Below, piece after piece: positions 52,273-59,815 of a stretch of 64,000 nucleotides of DNA. The stretch is from Nonomuraea turkmeniaca. GTDB taxonomy: Bacteria > Actinomycetota > Actinomycetes > Streptosporangiales > Streptosporangiaceae. The position numbers and the translations under genes are program-made. The stretch covers positions 1 through 64,000 of the forward strand of contig NZ_VCKY01000007.1 in NCBI RefSeq assembly GCF_005889735.1. The letters are read 5' to 3'. The notes under the pieces were generated by a model. It was not told the origin of the DNA. It worked only from the letters and a program-made list of their open reading frames with translations, and ran no database searches. How positions within the stretch are numbered: position 1 is the stretch's first letter; each line of letters starts with the position of its first letter.

Positions 52273-53942
52273 GCGATGTCCCCCAGCCGGGTCAGACCCG
52301 CCCAGTGCGGATGACGGTGCGCCAGCAGGGCGGCCGCCCGGCGCAGGGGCGGCGGCCGCAGTCCCGCCTCCTCCAGGAGCGCGTCGTCGCGCAGGACCCG
52401 TTCCACCGCCCCGTGCGCGACCAGGCGGCCTCCGGCCAGCAGCGCGACGTGCCTGGCGTGCTCGGCCACGAGCTGCAGGTCCTGGGTGACGATGACCACG
52501 GTCCGGCCCTCGTCGTTCAACGTGAGCAGCAGGTCGAGCAGCTCGGCGGCCCGGGAGCGGTCCTGGCCGAAGGTCGGCTCGTCCAGGACGAGGACGTGCG
52601 GCTCGCAGATGAGGGCCGTGGCCACCGACAGGCGCCGCTTCTCGCCGTGCGACAGCGTGAAGGGGTTGGCATCCCGGTGCCGTGCTAGGTCGAAGCGTTC
52701 GAGCAGGCGCGACACGCGCTCGCCGGCAGTGATCCCGCGCACGCGCAGGCCGTGGGCCAGCTCGTCGGCGACCGATCCGGTCACGAACTGGTGCTCCGGG
52801 TTCTGGAAGACGAACCCGACCAGATCGCTCAGCTCACGGGCGGCCAGCGCGGCCACGTCCTTCCCGCCGATCCGCACCGCGCCCCGAGGCGGCGTGCGGA
52901 CCCCGGCCATGGCCTGGGCCAGGGTGGACTTGCCCGCGCCGTTCACGCCCACGATGGCCAGGAAGTCCCCGGCCGGCACGTCCAGCGAGACATCGCGTAA
53001 CGCCGTGCGCTCACCGTGGCGCACGGTGAGCTCTCGGACGGCGATCGCCGTGGCCTGCGATGGCGGGGCGGGCCGAGGGACGGACGCCAGCGGCGGGAGC
53101 GAGCAGCGAGCGGCGAGCGCGGCGCCGAGTTCCTCCGGCGTCAGCGCCGTGGTGTCCAGCTCGACCCCGACCGCGGCCAGCCGCCGCGCGGCCAGAGCGG
53201 CCGTCGGCAGCCACACGCCAGTAGCCGCCGTCTCCTCCACACGTGCGCCGAAGACCTCCAGGGGCGGCCCGGACAGCCGCACCGACCCGGCCGCGTCCAG
53301 CACCACAACGCGGTCCACGTGCGCGATCACGTCGTCCAGATTGTGCTCGATGAGCAGCACGGCCGCGTCCACCTGGACAAGGTGGCGATACAGCTCGTAC
53401 GCGGCCACCGGATCGAGGTTGGCCGTGGGCTCGTCGAGCACCAGCACCTCCGGCCGCATCGCCAGCGCGCAGGCCAGGGCCAGGCGCTGGCGCCCGCCCC
53501 CGGACAGCGTCGCCGGATCGTCGCCGGCTCGGCCGGCCAGCCCGACCTGCTCCAGCGCCTCGGCCGCCCGGCGTTCGACCTCCACGGCCGGCAGCAGCAG
53601 ATTCTCCAGCGCGAAGCACACCTCGTCCAGCACGGACCCGGTCACCACCTGGGCGTCCGGGTCCTGGAACACCATGCCCACCCGGCCCGCCAGCGTGGCG
53701 ACCGGAGTGGTGCGCGTGTCCAGGCCCGCGACCGTGACCACGCCGTCCAGCTCGGCGGGCACGCTGTGCGGCACCAGCCCGTTGACCGTGAGCGACAGGC
53801 TCGACTTGCCGCACCCCGACGGGCCGAGCAGCAGGACAAACTCGCCCGGCGCGACCGTCAGGTCCACGCCCGCGCCCACCCAATCCGGGCCCCCGTCGTA
53901 GCGGACACGAACGCCGGTGGCCTCGACCAGCGCCTGCGTCAC
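52269..53942 (-). CDS. ECF transporter double ATPase
   Basis: A 557-residue protein with two ATPase domains, started at GTG 53940-53942 (VTQALVEATGVRVRYDG), overlapping the S-component stop. Domain 1 has GPSGCGKSS and LSGGGRQRL with VLVLDEPTANLD; domain 2 (from about residue 270) has GVNGAGKST, LSHGEKRRL and VLVLDEPTFGQD. Such A1-A2 fusions are common in YkoD-type ECF systems. It energises the T and S proteins encoded on either side. Confidence 0.88.
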   Translation of the reverse strand: MTQALVEATGVRVRYDGGPDWVGAGVDLTVAPGEFVLLLGPSGCGKSSLSLTVNGLVPHSVPAELDGVVTVAGLDTRTTPVATLAGRVGMVFQDPDAQVVTGSVLDEVCFALENLLLPAVEVERRAAEALEQVGLAGRAGDDPATLSGGGRQRLALACALAMRPEVLVLDEPTANLDPVAAYELYRHLVQVDAAVLLIEHNLDDVIAHVDRVVVLDAAGSVRLSGPPLEVFGARVEETAATGVWLPTAALAARRLAAVGVELDTTALTPEELGAALAARCSLPPLASVPRPAPPSQATAIAVRELTVRHGERTALRDVSLDVPAGDFLAIVGVNGAGKSTLAQAMAGVRTPPRGAVRIGGKDVAALAARELSDLVGFVFQNPEHQFVTGSVADELAHGLRVRGITAGERVSRLLERFDLARHRDANPFTLSHGEKRRLSVATALICEPHVLVLDEPTFGQDRSRAAELLDLLLTLNDEGRTVVIVTQDLQLVAEHARHVALLAGGRLVAHGAVERVLRDDALLEEAGLRPPPLRRAAALLAHRHPHWAGLTRLGDIA

Positions 53943-54502
53943 GAGGAGCCGCCCGCGACCTGCCGCCGCGCACCGCCCACCCCGGCCCGTGCCAGGGCCC
54001 GTACACCCAGGAGCGACAGGTAGCCGAAGACCGGTGTGCTCACCGTGGCCAGCGCCATCGCCCCGGCCATGGTGGCGGCCGACATCTGCTCGCCACCCAG
54101 GCTCACGATCAGCAGTCCTCCGCTCAGCGCGCCGATGAACGCCGACGTGATCAGGAACATCGGGGTGCCCCAGATCCGGTACCGCGTGATCATGAAGGGG
54201 ATCTCGATGAACAGGCCCCACAGGAACATCGTGATCAGCATCATCCAGCCGTACGTGGACAGCGGCATGCCCACCAGACCCGCCACCGTGCTGGCCAGAA
54301 CCCCGGCGCCGGGGCGCCGCATCATCGCCAGCCCCATCAGCGCGGGCACCGCCCACAGGCCGTAGATCAAGCTGACCAGCAGCGGGAACGCCGCCGTCAG
54401 CGCGACCGACAGCACGTTGAAGGGAATGAGCAGCAAGCCCGTGGCCACACCGATCGCCGCGCAGGTCATGATCGCGCGGGTGTCGAACCGTCGTACGGAC
54501 AT
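53939..54502 (-). CDS. ECF transporter substrate-binding (S) component, YkoE-like
   Basis: A 187-residue membrane protein with about six hydrophobic segments, started at the ATG at 54500-54502 after GGGAG; the longer frame from 54532 would enter the operator. The sequence LAMMRRPGAGVLASTVAGLV matches the conserved RRPGA segment of YkoE-type S components. YkoE relatives are linked to thiamine precursors, but here the Zur-like box and the neighbouring metallophore genes point to a zinc-related substrate. Substrate is therefore open. Confidence 0.75.
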   Translation of the reverse strand: MSVRRFDTRAIMTCAAIGVATGLLLIPFNVLSVALTAAFPLLVSLIYGLWAVPALMGLAMMRRPGAGVLASTVAGLVGMPLSTYGWMMLITMFLWGLFIEIPFMITRYRIWGTPMFLITSAFIGALSGGLLIVSLGGEQMSAATMAGAMALATVSTPVFGYLSLLGVRALARAGVGGARRQVAGGSS

Positions 54503-54541
54503 AGGGGGCTCCCGTTGAAGATCAGGACACATGCATAGAAA

Positions 54542-54556
54542 TGATAATGGATTTCA
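54542..54556. promoter_or_regulatory. Zur-box-like site
   Basis: TGATAATGGATTTCA, placed between the stop of zur (54557) and the start of the ECF operon (54502), 40 bases before that start. It would control the ECF/YbtPQ-like operon separately from zur. Confidence 0.65.
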
Positions 54557-54973
54557 TTATGTATCGATAGGGTCCGTCGCACGAGCTGATCGCTGCCCGC
54601 TCTCGCAGGCCGCGCATACGCCGTACACCTCTTCGGCTCTGAAACCGTCGACGACGTTCTCCTCTTGCCGTTCGGCCACGAGCCCGCAGACGCGGCAGAC
54701 GAGGTGGTGGTGCCCGGCGGTGCCGCACAGCCGGTAGACGGCCTCGCCCGCGTGTATGAAGACGTGCAAGAGCCCCGCCTCGGTCATCGAGGAGAGTGCG
54801 CGGTAGACGGTGGTGAGGCCGATGTTCTCACCGCGGTCGTGCAGTTCTGCGTGCACACGCTGGGCCGAGACGGGCAGCCGGTGGGCCGCCAGGACGTCGA
54901 GGACGAGTAACCGTTGACTGGTCGCCCGGATGCCGGCGGCTTCCAGCATCGGACCCCACCGAGATCTGTCCAC
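54557..54973 (-). CDS. zur: Zinc-uptake regulator, Fur family
   Basis: A 138-residue Fur-family repressor, started at GTG 54971-54973 after GGGAGG. The winged helix includes GIRATSQRLLVLDVL and NIGLTTVYRALSSM. The metal-binding half has HHHLVCRVCG (His88-90, Cys93, Cys96) and CAAC (Cys120, Cys123), the structural zinc site. Zur rather than Fur is preferred because it sits among a cysteine-free ribosomal protein and a CobW-type gene, classic Zur targets, and because Zur-type boxes flank it. It would repress the island when zinc is sufficient. It is downstream of the methyltransferase by 44 bases. Confidence 0.88.
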   Translation of the reverse strand: MDRSRWGPMLEAAGIRATSQRLLVLDVLAAHRLPVSAQRVHAELHDRGENIGLTTVYRALSSMTEAGLLHVFIHAGEAVYRLCGTAGHHHLVCRVCGLVAERQEENVVDGFRAEEVYGVCAACESGQRSARATDPIDT

Positions 54974-55017
54974 CTTGCCTCCCCTCGCCGAAGAGCGGCG
55001 GCCGGGCCGTCCCGCGT

Positions 55018-55740
55018 TCAGACCGCTCTGGTGATGAGCCACAATCCGAGGTCGGCGGGGCCGATGGGCGCCGCCTGCAGCCCGTGCTCGATGACCTCTG
55101 CCTTGAGCTGGTCCTGCCCGAGGACCCACCAGGTGTAGGAGACCTCCACCTGCTCGTCCGGCTCCCCGTCCTGGATGGCGCGGTAGGTCATGTGCCAGGT
55201 GATCAGGCCGGGGCCGGCGGGCTCGGCGCGGCCCCAGCCTTCGTAGCGGCGGCGTCCGATGCGAAGTTCGGAGAAGCGGGTCTGCGGCACGGCCGTTGGT
55301 TCGGCCGGGGGTTGCAGGTTGAGCACGGCCCGCCCGCCGGGCAGGAGGCGTTCGGCGAGCAGTTTCCAGATCGTGTGGCGGTCGGCAGGATCGAAGTGGC
55401 CGATGACGTTCATGGCGACCAGGGCGCCGAGGCGGGGCGGCAGCGCGGCTTGGAGCAGGCCGCTGGGCAGTACGGTCACCCGGTCGCGCAGTTCCGGGCT
55501 CTCGTACACCCGGGCCATCAGCACCGAACGCAGGCCGGGTGACGGCTCCACCGCGAAGATCTCCGCCTCGGGTAGAGCCTGCGCGATCGCCCGCGTGCCG
55601 TGCCCGCCTCCGGCTCCGACGTCCACGGCTGGCCCTGGGGCTCCGCGTAGCGCCTCGGCGAGTGCTGGTCCCAGGATCGTCCAGTGGGGCGCGAGCATCG
55701 CGTCGACGAACTCGGCGGAGCGCTCGTACTGATCCGTCAT
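55018..55740 (-). CDS. Class I SAM-dependent methyltransferase
   Basis: A 240-residue methyltransferase with the SAM motif AVDVGAGGGHGTRAIAQALP (about residues 38-57) and acidic residue in FAVEPSPG. Its sequence layout (YERSAEFVDAML start, RVTVLPSGLLQAALP, MNVIGHFDPADR) resembles the methyltransferase half of the fusion at 35105, so the two are paralogues within one island. It lies 4 bases after rpsR and upstream of zur in the same operon. The substrate is unknown; metallophore tailoring is possible. Confidence 0.75.
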   Translation of the reverse strand: MTDQYERSAEFVDAMLAPHWTILGPALAEALRGAPGPAVDVGAGGGHGTRAIAQALPEAEIFAVEPSPGLRSVLMARVYESPELRDRVTVLPSGLLQAALPPRLGALVAMNVIGHFDPADRHTIWKLLAERLLPGGRAVLNLQPPAEPTAVPQTRFSELRIGRRRYEGWGRAEPAGPGLITWHMTYRAIQDGEPDEQVEVSYTWWVLGQDQLKAEVIEHGLQAAPIGPADLGLWLITRAV

Positions 55741-55744
55741 GTGA

Positions 55745-55972
55745 TCACCTGGCCTCGCGGGAGGAGTAGGGCAGCAGGGCCATCTCCCGGGCGTTCTTGA
55801 TGGCGCGGGCGATCTGCCGCTGCTGCTGCACGGTCACGCTGGTCACCCGGCGGCTGCGGATCTTGCCTCGGTCCGAGATGAACTTCCGCAGCAGGCCGGT
55901 GTCCTTGTAGTCGATGTGGCCGATGCCGAGCAGCGGGTTGGTCTTCTTTCTGGGTGTATGGCGGGGCTTCAC
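55745..55972 (-). CDS. rpsR: Zinc-independent 30S ribosomal protein S18 paralogue
   Basis: A 75-residue S18 protein beginning [20 protein letters not shown] with the conserved [20 protein letters not shown] and [19 protein letters not shown]. It has no cysteine, so it is the C-minus form that replaces the zinc-binding S18 when zinc is scarce. The GTG start overlaps the stop of the CobW-type remnant (GTGA), marking the two as one ancestral operon. Such paralogues are well-known Zur targets in actinomycetes, which supports the zinc reading of the island. Confidence 0.92.
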   Translation of the reverse strand: MKPRHTPRKKTNPLLGIGHIDYKDTGLLRKFISDRGKIRSRRVTSVTVQQQRQIARAIKNAREMALLPYSSREAR

Positions 55973-56426
55973 GCGCTCTCCTTCAGATCCAGCATGGGGG
56001 CGAACGGGTCGTCGTGGCCGGCCCACTCCGCGGCGCCGGGCAGGGCGTCGTCGTGGTCGATCAGGCACGAGTCGAGCAGGGAGATGATGCGGTCGCGGTC
56101 CAGGTCGGGGCCGGTGAAGACGAGGTGCTGGACGCGGTCGCCGATGATCGGGTTCCAGTCCAGCGCGGCGGCGAGGATCGGCGCAGCAGGTCGGTAAGGA
56201 GATCCTCACGGACGGTGCAGGTCATGCAGCCGTGCGCCAGGCGTATCTCGGCGCGGTCCAGCGTGCCGGACACGTCGCGGACCATGCGCTGGATGCGCCC
56301 TGCGTCGATGGGGCGCAGATCGTGGTGGATGGCGACAGCACCGGGATGACGCCGCAACAGCCGATCGACCGCGGCGGCCCGGGCGCTGGCGTGCAGGCCC
56401 GCGACCAGGGCGACAGGGACGGGCAC
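55969..56426 (-). pseudogene. CobW/COG0523-type GTP-binding protein with large internal deletion
   Basis: The gene starts at GTG 56424-56426 after GAGGAGG. Its N-terminal 80 residues ([33 protein letters not shown] with the CxxC metal site) belong to the Zur-linked CobW subgroup. Near 56180 the frame changes, and the sequence jumps to the C-terminal domain ([20 protein letters not shown], ending in a TGA at 55969-55971). About 200-250 residues are missing, including the Walker B and NKxD motifs. It is a deletion derivative, or less likely an assembly collapse. It precedes rpsR with a 4-base overlap and follows a Zur-like box. Confidence 0.8.
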
Positions 56427-56446
56427 AAGACCTCCTCAGTGCAAAA

Positions 56447-56461
56447 TGAAAACCATTGTCG
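56447..56461. promoter_or_regulatory. Zur-box-like site
   Basis: TGAAAACCATTGTCG, 21 bases before the CobW-type remnant on the minus strand; it would control the cobW-rpsR-methyltransferase-zur operon. The first 12 bases equal those of the site at 20972. Confidence 0.6.
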
Positions 56462-56668
56462 ATATCATCGCATATGCCGTCAACCCCCGCGGGGCGCGAA
56501 TCGGGGCTCCGGCGCGGCTTCCGAGGTTCTGACGGCGCGGCACGATCGGCGCGCCGGCCGGGTCGCCGAGGTATGGATCCGCCCGATATCACGATTTCGG
56601 GCGTAACCTGAAATGTGGCAGAACCCCTATAAGGGATCTTCGGTGACGAACCGATAGGGAGTCTCGAC

Positions 56669-56971
56669 ATGTCAGTGACTGCCGAACACCGCCAGCACGC
56701 CGACCACACTCACGAGCATGGACCCGGCTGCGGGCACGTGGCCGTCCCGCACGACGATCATGTCGACTATGTCCACGACGGTTGCTTGCACCGCATCCAT
56801 GACGATCACGTGGACGAGTGCGAGCCCAAGGCGCACGCCACGCATGAGAGCCATGACCACCAGCACGGTCCGGAATGCGGGCACGTGGCCGTTCCGCACG
56901 ACGACCATGTCGACTACGTCCACGACGGACACCGTCACGCCTCGCACGAAGGTCATTGGGACGACCACTGA
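56669..56971 (+). CDS. Histidine-rich metal-binding small protein
   Basis: A 100-residue protein with 26 histidines and 4 cysteines, started at ATG 56669 after AGGGAG. Two near-identical blocks, CGHVAVPHDDHVDYVHDG (at about residues 21-38 and 70-87), are separated by a short acidic and histidine-rich linker. There is no signal peptide or membrane segment, although relatives are sometimes named zinc transporter permease in databases. It most likely binds or stores zinc in the cytoplasm. It is divergent from the Zur-controlled operon, 243 bases from its start. Confidence 0.8.
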   Translation: MSVTAEHRQHADHTHEHGPGCGHVAVPHDDHVDYVHDGCLHRIHDDHVDECEPKAHATHESHDHQHGPECGHVAVPHDDHVDYVHDGHRHASHEGHWDDH

Positions 56972-57466
56972 AGACAGCGAACCCATGCGCCTCGTCTGAG
57001 GCCTATGTGCATGCTTCTGCCTGGCCGTCCTGCGAGCGGTGAGCGGCTCCGGCGGCACCGTCGGCCGGCCAGCCTGCCGCCCCGTGCGGCTCTCCTGTCA
57101 GCGGCCCGATCTCCTCAGGGACGCCGATGGACTTCCCGGCATCGGGGTTAGCGGACGCCTCCAGTGATCGGCGGGCCACCGTCGAATCCGACGCCGACGC
57201 CCAACGGGCCCGCGTCGCCTTCGACGACCCGCACGCCTGCGGGCAGGCCACCGCACCACTGTTCGATGTCCTCTTAGGATCCCGCTATGTCGAGGCCGAC
57301 GATGCCGGTGGGCCGGCGGGTGTGTGGTGCGGTCAGCGCGTGTGGTCTTTCCTCGTACGGCACCGGCCAGTGGATGAGGCACATCGCAGGAGTCTGTACG
57401 CGCCGTCGCTTCCGGCCGACGCAAGGAAGCCGCCGACGAGTGCCGCGCGGTTGCCAGGACCACGAT
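56972..57466. other. Gene-poor stretch with a possible VOC-protein shred
   Basis: No intact gene. On the minus strand, about 57160-57330, TGIVGLDIAGS is followed by a stop and then EDIEQWCGGLPAGVRVVEGD, which vaguely recalls the end of a glyoxalase/VOC-fold protein. The match is weak. No repeats or RNA genes were seen. Confidence 0.3.
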
Positions 57467-59788
57467 TCATCGGCTGCGGTCGCGGCGCGACATGCCGATC
57501 ACGGTCGCTCCTGGAGCCAGGCGGCGACGAGGGAACCTGTGGGTCTGGTAATCGATCACAGTGGCGGAGAGGATTTGCGTGCTTCGTCCCGTCTGCTTCT
57601 TCCTCGCGGCCTCGGGCAGCCATACCGGCGTCCGCTCGTCGAGGGGATAGATCGCGACCTGCGCCTCGACCGTCAGCGCACCGTGGGGCGGCGTGATGTC
57701 GATGTCCCAGGGCGCGCCGTCCCAGAAGAGGTCTTCCGTACGGTCGCCGACCGTCGCGGTGGCCACGTCGCCGACCAGGTCGAGGCGCAGCAGCACACGC
57801 TCGCCCGCCAGCCCGTCCGTGGGCACCGTGATCGTGTAACGGGCCGCGTGGGCGGCGAACGTGCCCGGGTCTGGCGCTGAGGCACGGCCGGGGACGGTGA
57901 TCGGGCGTACTGGGGGCGGCGTGGCCTCGGCGGTCCGCACGACCTTCACAGGAACAGGTGCACAGGACGCGTTGATGTGGTGTCGCTCGAAGACGTCCCC
58001 GCTGAGGATGTCGACCGTGGCAGGACCGGTGCTGATGGCGGCGAGGTCTCCATCCTCCATCAGCACGATGTCGGCCTCGGAGATCACGAGCCGCCCGTCA
58101 CCGGGCACCCAGGCGTACCGGGCATCGACGGCGTCAAGGACCAGCAGCCGCAGCCGCGCCCCTTCGGGCGTCTCGACCGTCAAGAGTTCGCGCGAGCCCG
58201 GCAGGTCCTCCAGTATCACCTCGCCGTCCCGCTCGAACACCGGATGCCCGCTCACCCGCGTGCCCGCGGGCAGGGACAGATGGCCGGGCACCCCCTCCGC
58301 CTTCGTCAGGACCAGCACCGGATCGTCACCCTCCAGCACGGTCAGCAGCCCGAGAGTGGCCCAGTTGACCGTGACGCCGTGCACGCCGAGGTGGACCGGC
58401 CAGCACACGAACGTCCCGCTGGGGATGTCGATCGGCCGGTGCGGGAACACGACGCGGGTCTCGTCGAGCTCGATGTCGAAGCGCACGCCGTGGTGGGCGG
58501 GCAGCGGCTCGTACGGCTGGTGCGTGTTGACGAAGACGAACCCCTCGCGCCCGTCCGAGCGCAGCGACCAGCGCAGCGTCGTCCGGTCGTGCACGTCGAG
58601 CGCGCCCGGGATGGTGGCGTTCATGCCCGCCAGCCGGTCGCCGAACGCGGCCAGGAAGGCGTGCTGGTTGCGCAGCAGGTGGAAGCTGTCGCGGGTCTGC
58701 AGGTGGGCACCGATCGGGGCGTGGAAGTCGTAGTTGTGGACCGGCAGGTCGTTGGGGTAGCCGGTGGCATGGGATTCCTGCAGGCCGGGGCGGGGGTTGG
58801 CGCCTCCGGCGTACATGTAGTAGCCCTGCCAGACCGAGCCGCTGCCGAGCTTGCACAAAGCCACGGCCGCGATGTCCTCCCCCGCGGGCCACGGGCGGCG
58901 GTGGTAGGCGGTAGCCATGCCGCCGCCCAGCTCGCAGGTGGCCGCCGGGAAGTCGGGATGCTTGGTCCCCGGCACGCCCGTGCTCTTGTCGCCCGCCAGG
59001 TCCTTGCCGATGCCCGGGTCGTCCCACTGGTGGGAGAAATGGAAGTGGGTGCGGAAGGAGTCGTGCCAGCCGTCCGCGGTGTCCACCCAGAAGCCGTCGG
59101 TGTAGCCGCCGTACAGGGGGAAGACTTCGCCGACCGGGATGTCGGCGCTGCCCCAGGCGGTGGCCGTCCACAGCGGGGCGTGCAGGCCGGACGCGCGGGC
59201 GAGCCTTTTGAGGGTGACGATGTGGTCGCGCTGGTCGTACAGCTCGTTCTCGAGCTGGATGCCGATGATCGGCCCACCGGGCCCGCACAGCCCGCCGAGC
59301 CGCCGCCCCAGATGGCCGAACCAGCGCCGCACCTCCGCCAGGTAGGCGGGGTCGTCGCTGCGGGCCGGGGCCACCCAGTCGGGCAGCCCGCCGTTGCGCA
59401 CCTCACCGTGGCACCATGGCCCGATCCGGACGATTACCTCCAGGCCGGTGTCGCGGCAGAGCCGGACGAACGCGGCCACGTCCAGATCGCCGTCGAACAG
59501 CGGTTCCCGATCCTGACGCTCCTGGTGGTGGATCCAGAACACGTAGGTGGACACGACGCTGATCCCGCCCGCCTTCATCAGTCGCAGCGCCTCCTGCCAG
59601 CGGTGCCGAGGCAGGCGGCTGTAGTGCAGCTCGCCCGTCACCGGAATCCACCGGCGGCCGTCGCGCCACAGGGAGCGGCTGGTGAGGTCGAGCCCGGGCC
59701 GCGTGTCCTCGGCGCCGGCCATGGGGGTGCGAGTCTCGGGGAGATCCCAGGGGATGTGCTTCACGGCATGGGTGGCCGGGTACGTCAT
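57467..59788 (-). CDS. GH35 beta-galactosidase
   Basis: A 773-residue glycoside hydrolase, started at the ATG at 59786-59788 after AAAGG; the frame upstream lies within lacI and is shadow. The TIM barrel opens with ITGEL-like WIPVTGELHYSRLPRHRWQE and YVFWIHHQ, and Glu180 in GGPIIGIQLENEL is the acid/base of family 35. The second catalytic glutamate is probably in ATCELGGGMATAY (about residue 290), though the local sequence departs from the family. Beta-rich domains follow. No signal peptide: it likely cleaves imported beta-galactosides. It lies after lacI in an operon-like row. Confidence 0.85.
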   Translation of the reverse strand: MTYPATHAVKHIPWDLPETRTPMAGAEDTRPGLDLTSRSLWRDGRRWIPVTGELHYSRLPRHRWQEALRLMKAGGISVVSTYVFWIHHQERQDREPLFDGDLDVAAFVRLCRDTGLEVIVRIGPWCHGEVRNGGLPDWVAPARSDDPAYLAEVRRWFGHLGRRLGGLCGPGGPIIGIQLENELYDQRDHIVTLKRLARASGLHAPLWTATAWGSADIPVGEVFPLYGGYTDGFWVDTADGWHDSFRTHFHFSHQWDDPGIGKDLAGDKSTGVPGTKHPDFPAATCELGGGMATAYHRRPWPAGEDIAAVALCKLGSGSVWQGYYMYAGGANPRPGLQESHATGYPNDLPVHNYDFHAPIGAHLQTRDSFHLLRNQHAFLAAFGDRLAGMNATIPGALDVHDRTTLRWSLRSDGREGFVFVNTHQPYEPLPAHHGVRFDIELDETRVVFPHRPIDIPSGTFVCWPVHLGVHGVTVNWATLGLLTVLEGDDPVLVLTKAEGVPGHLSLPAGTRVSGHPVFERDGEVILEDLPGSRELLTVETPEGARLRLLVLDAVDARYAWVPGDGRLVISEADIVLMEDGDLAAISTGPATVDILSGDVFERHHINASCAPVPVKVVRTAEATPPPVRPITVPGRASAPDPGTFAAHAARYTITVPTDGLAGERVLLRLDLVGDVATATVGDRTEDLFWDGAPWDIDITPPHGALTVEAQVAIYPLDERTPVWLPEAARKKQTGRSTQILSATVIDYQTHRFPRRRLAPGATVIGMSRRDRSR

Positions 59789-59805
59789 GTGAACCTTTCG
59801 AGAAG

Positions 59806-59815
59806 AACGATTTAA
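59806..59815. promoter_or_regulatory. Candidate LacI-type operator half
   Basis: AACGATTTAA, overlapping the stop of lacI and lying 18 bases before the GH35 start on the minus strand. The complementary TTAAATCGTT recurs at 63967-63976 before the transporter genes. Confidence 0.4.

Noticed and set aside
17095-57000. An iron-controlled (Fur/IdeR/DmdR) siderophore cluster
   Set aside because: The transporter types alone would fit iron, but the local regulator sits with a cysteine-free S18 gene and a CobW-type gene, both classic zinc-starvation genes, and I did not notice 19-bp TTAGGTTAG-type iron boxes. Iron binding of the product itself is not excluded.
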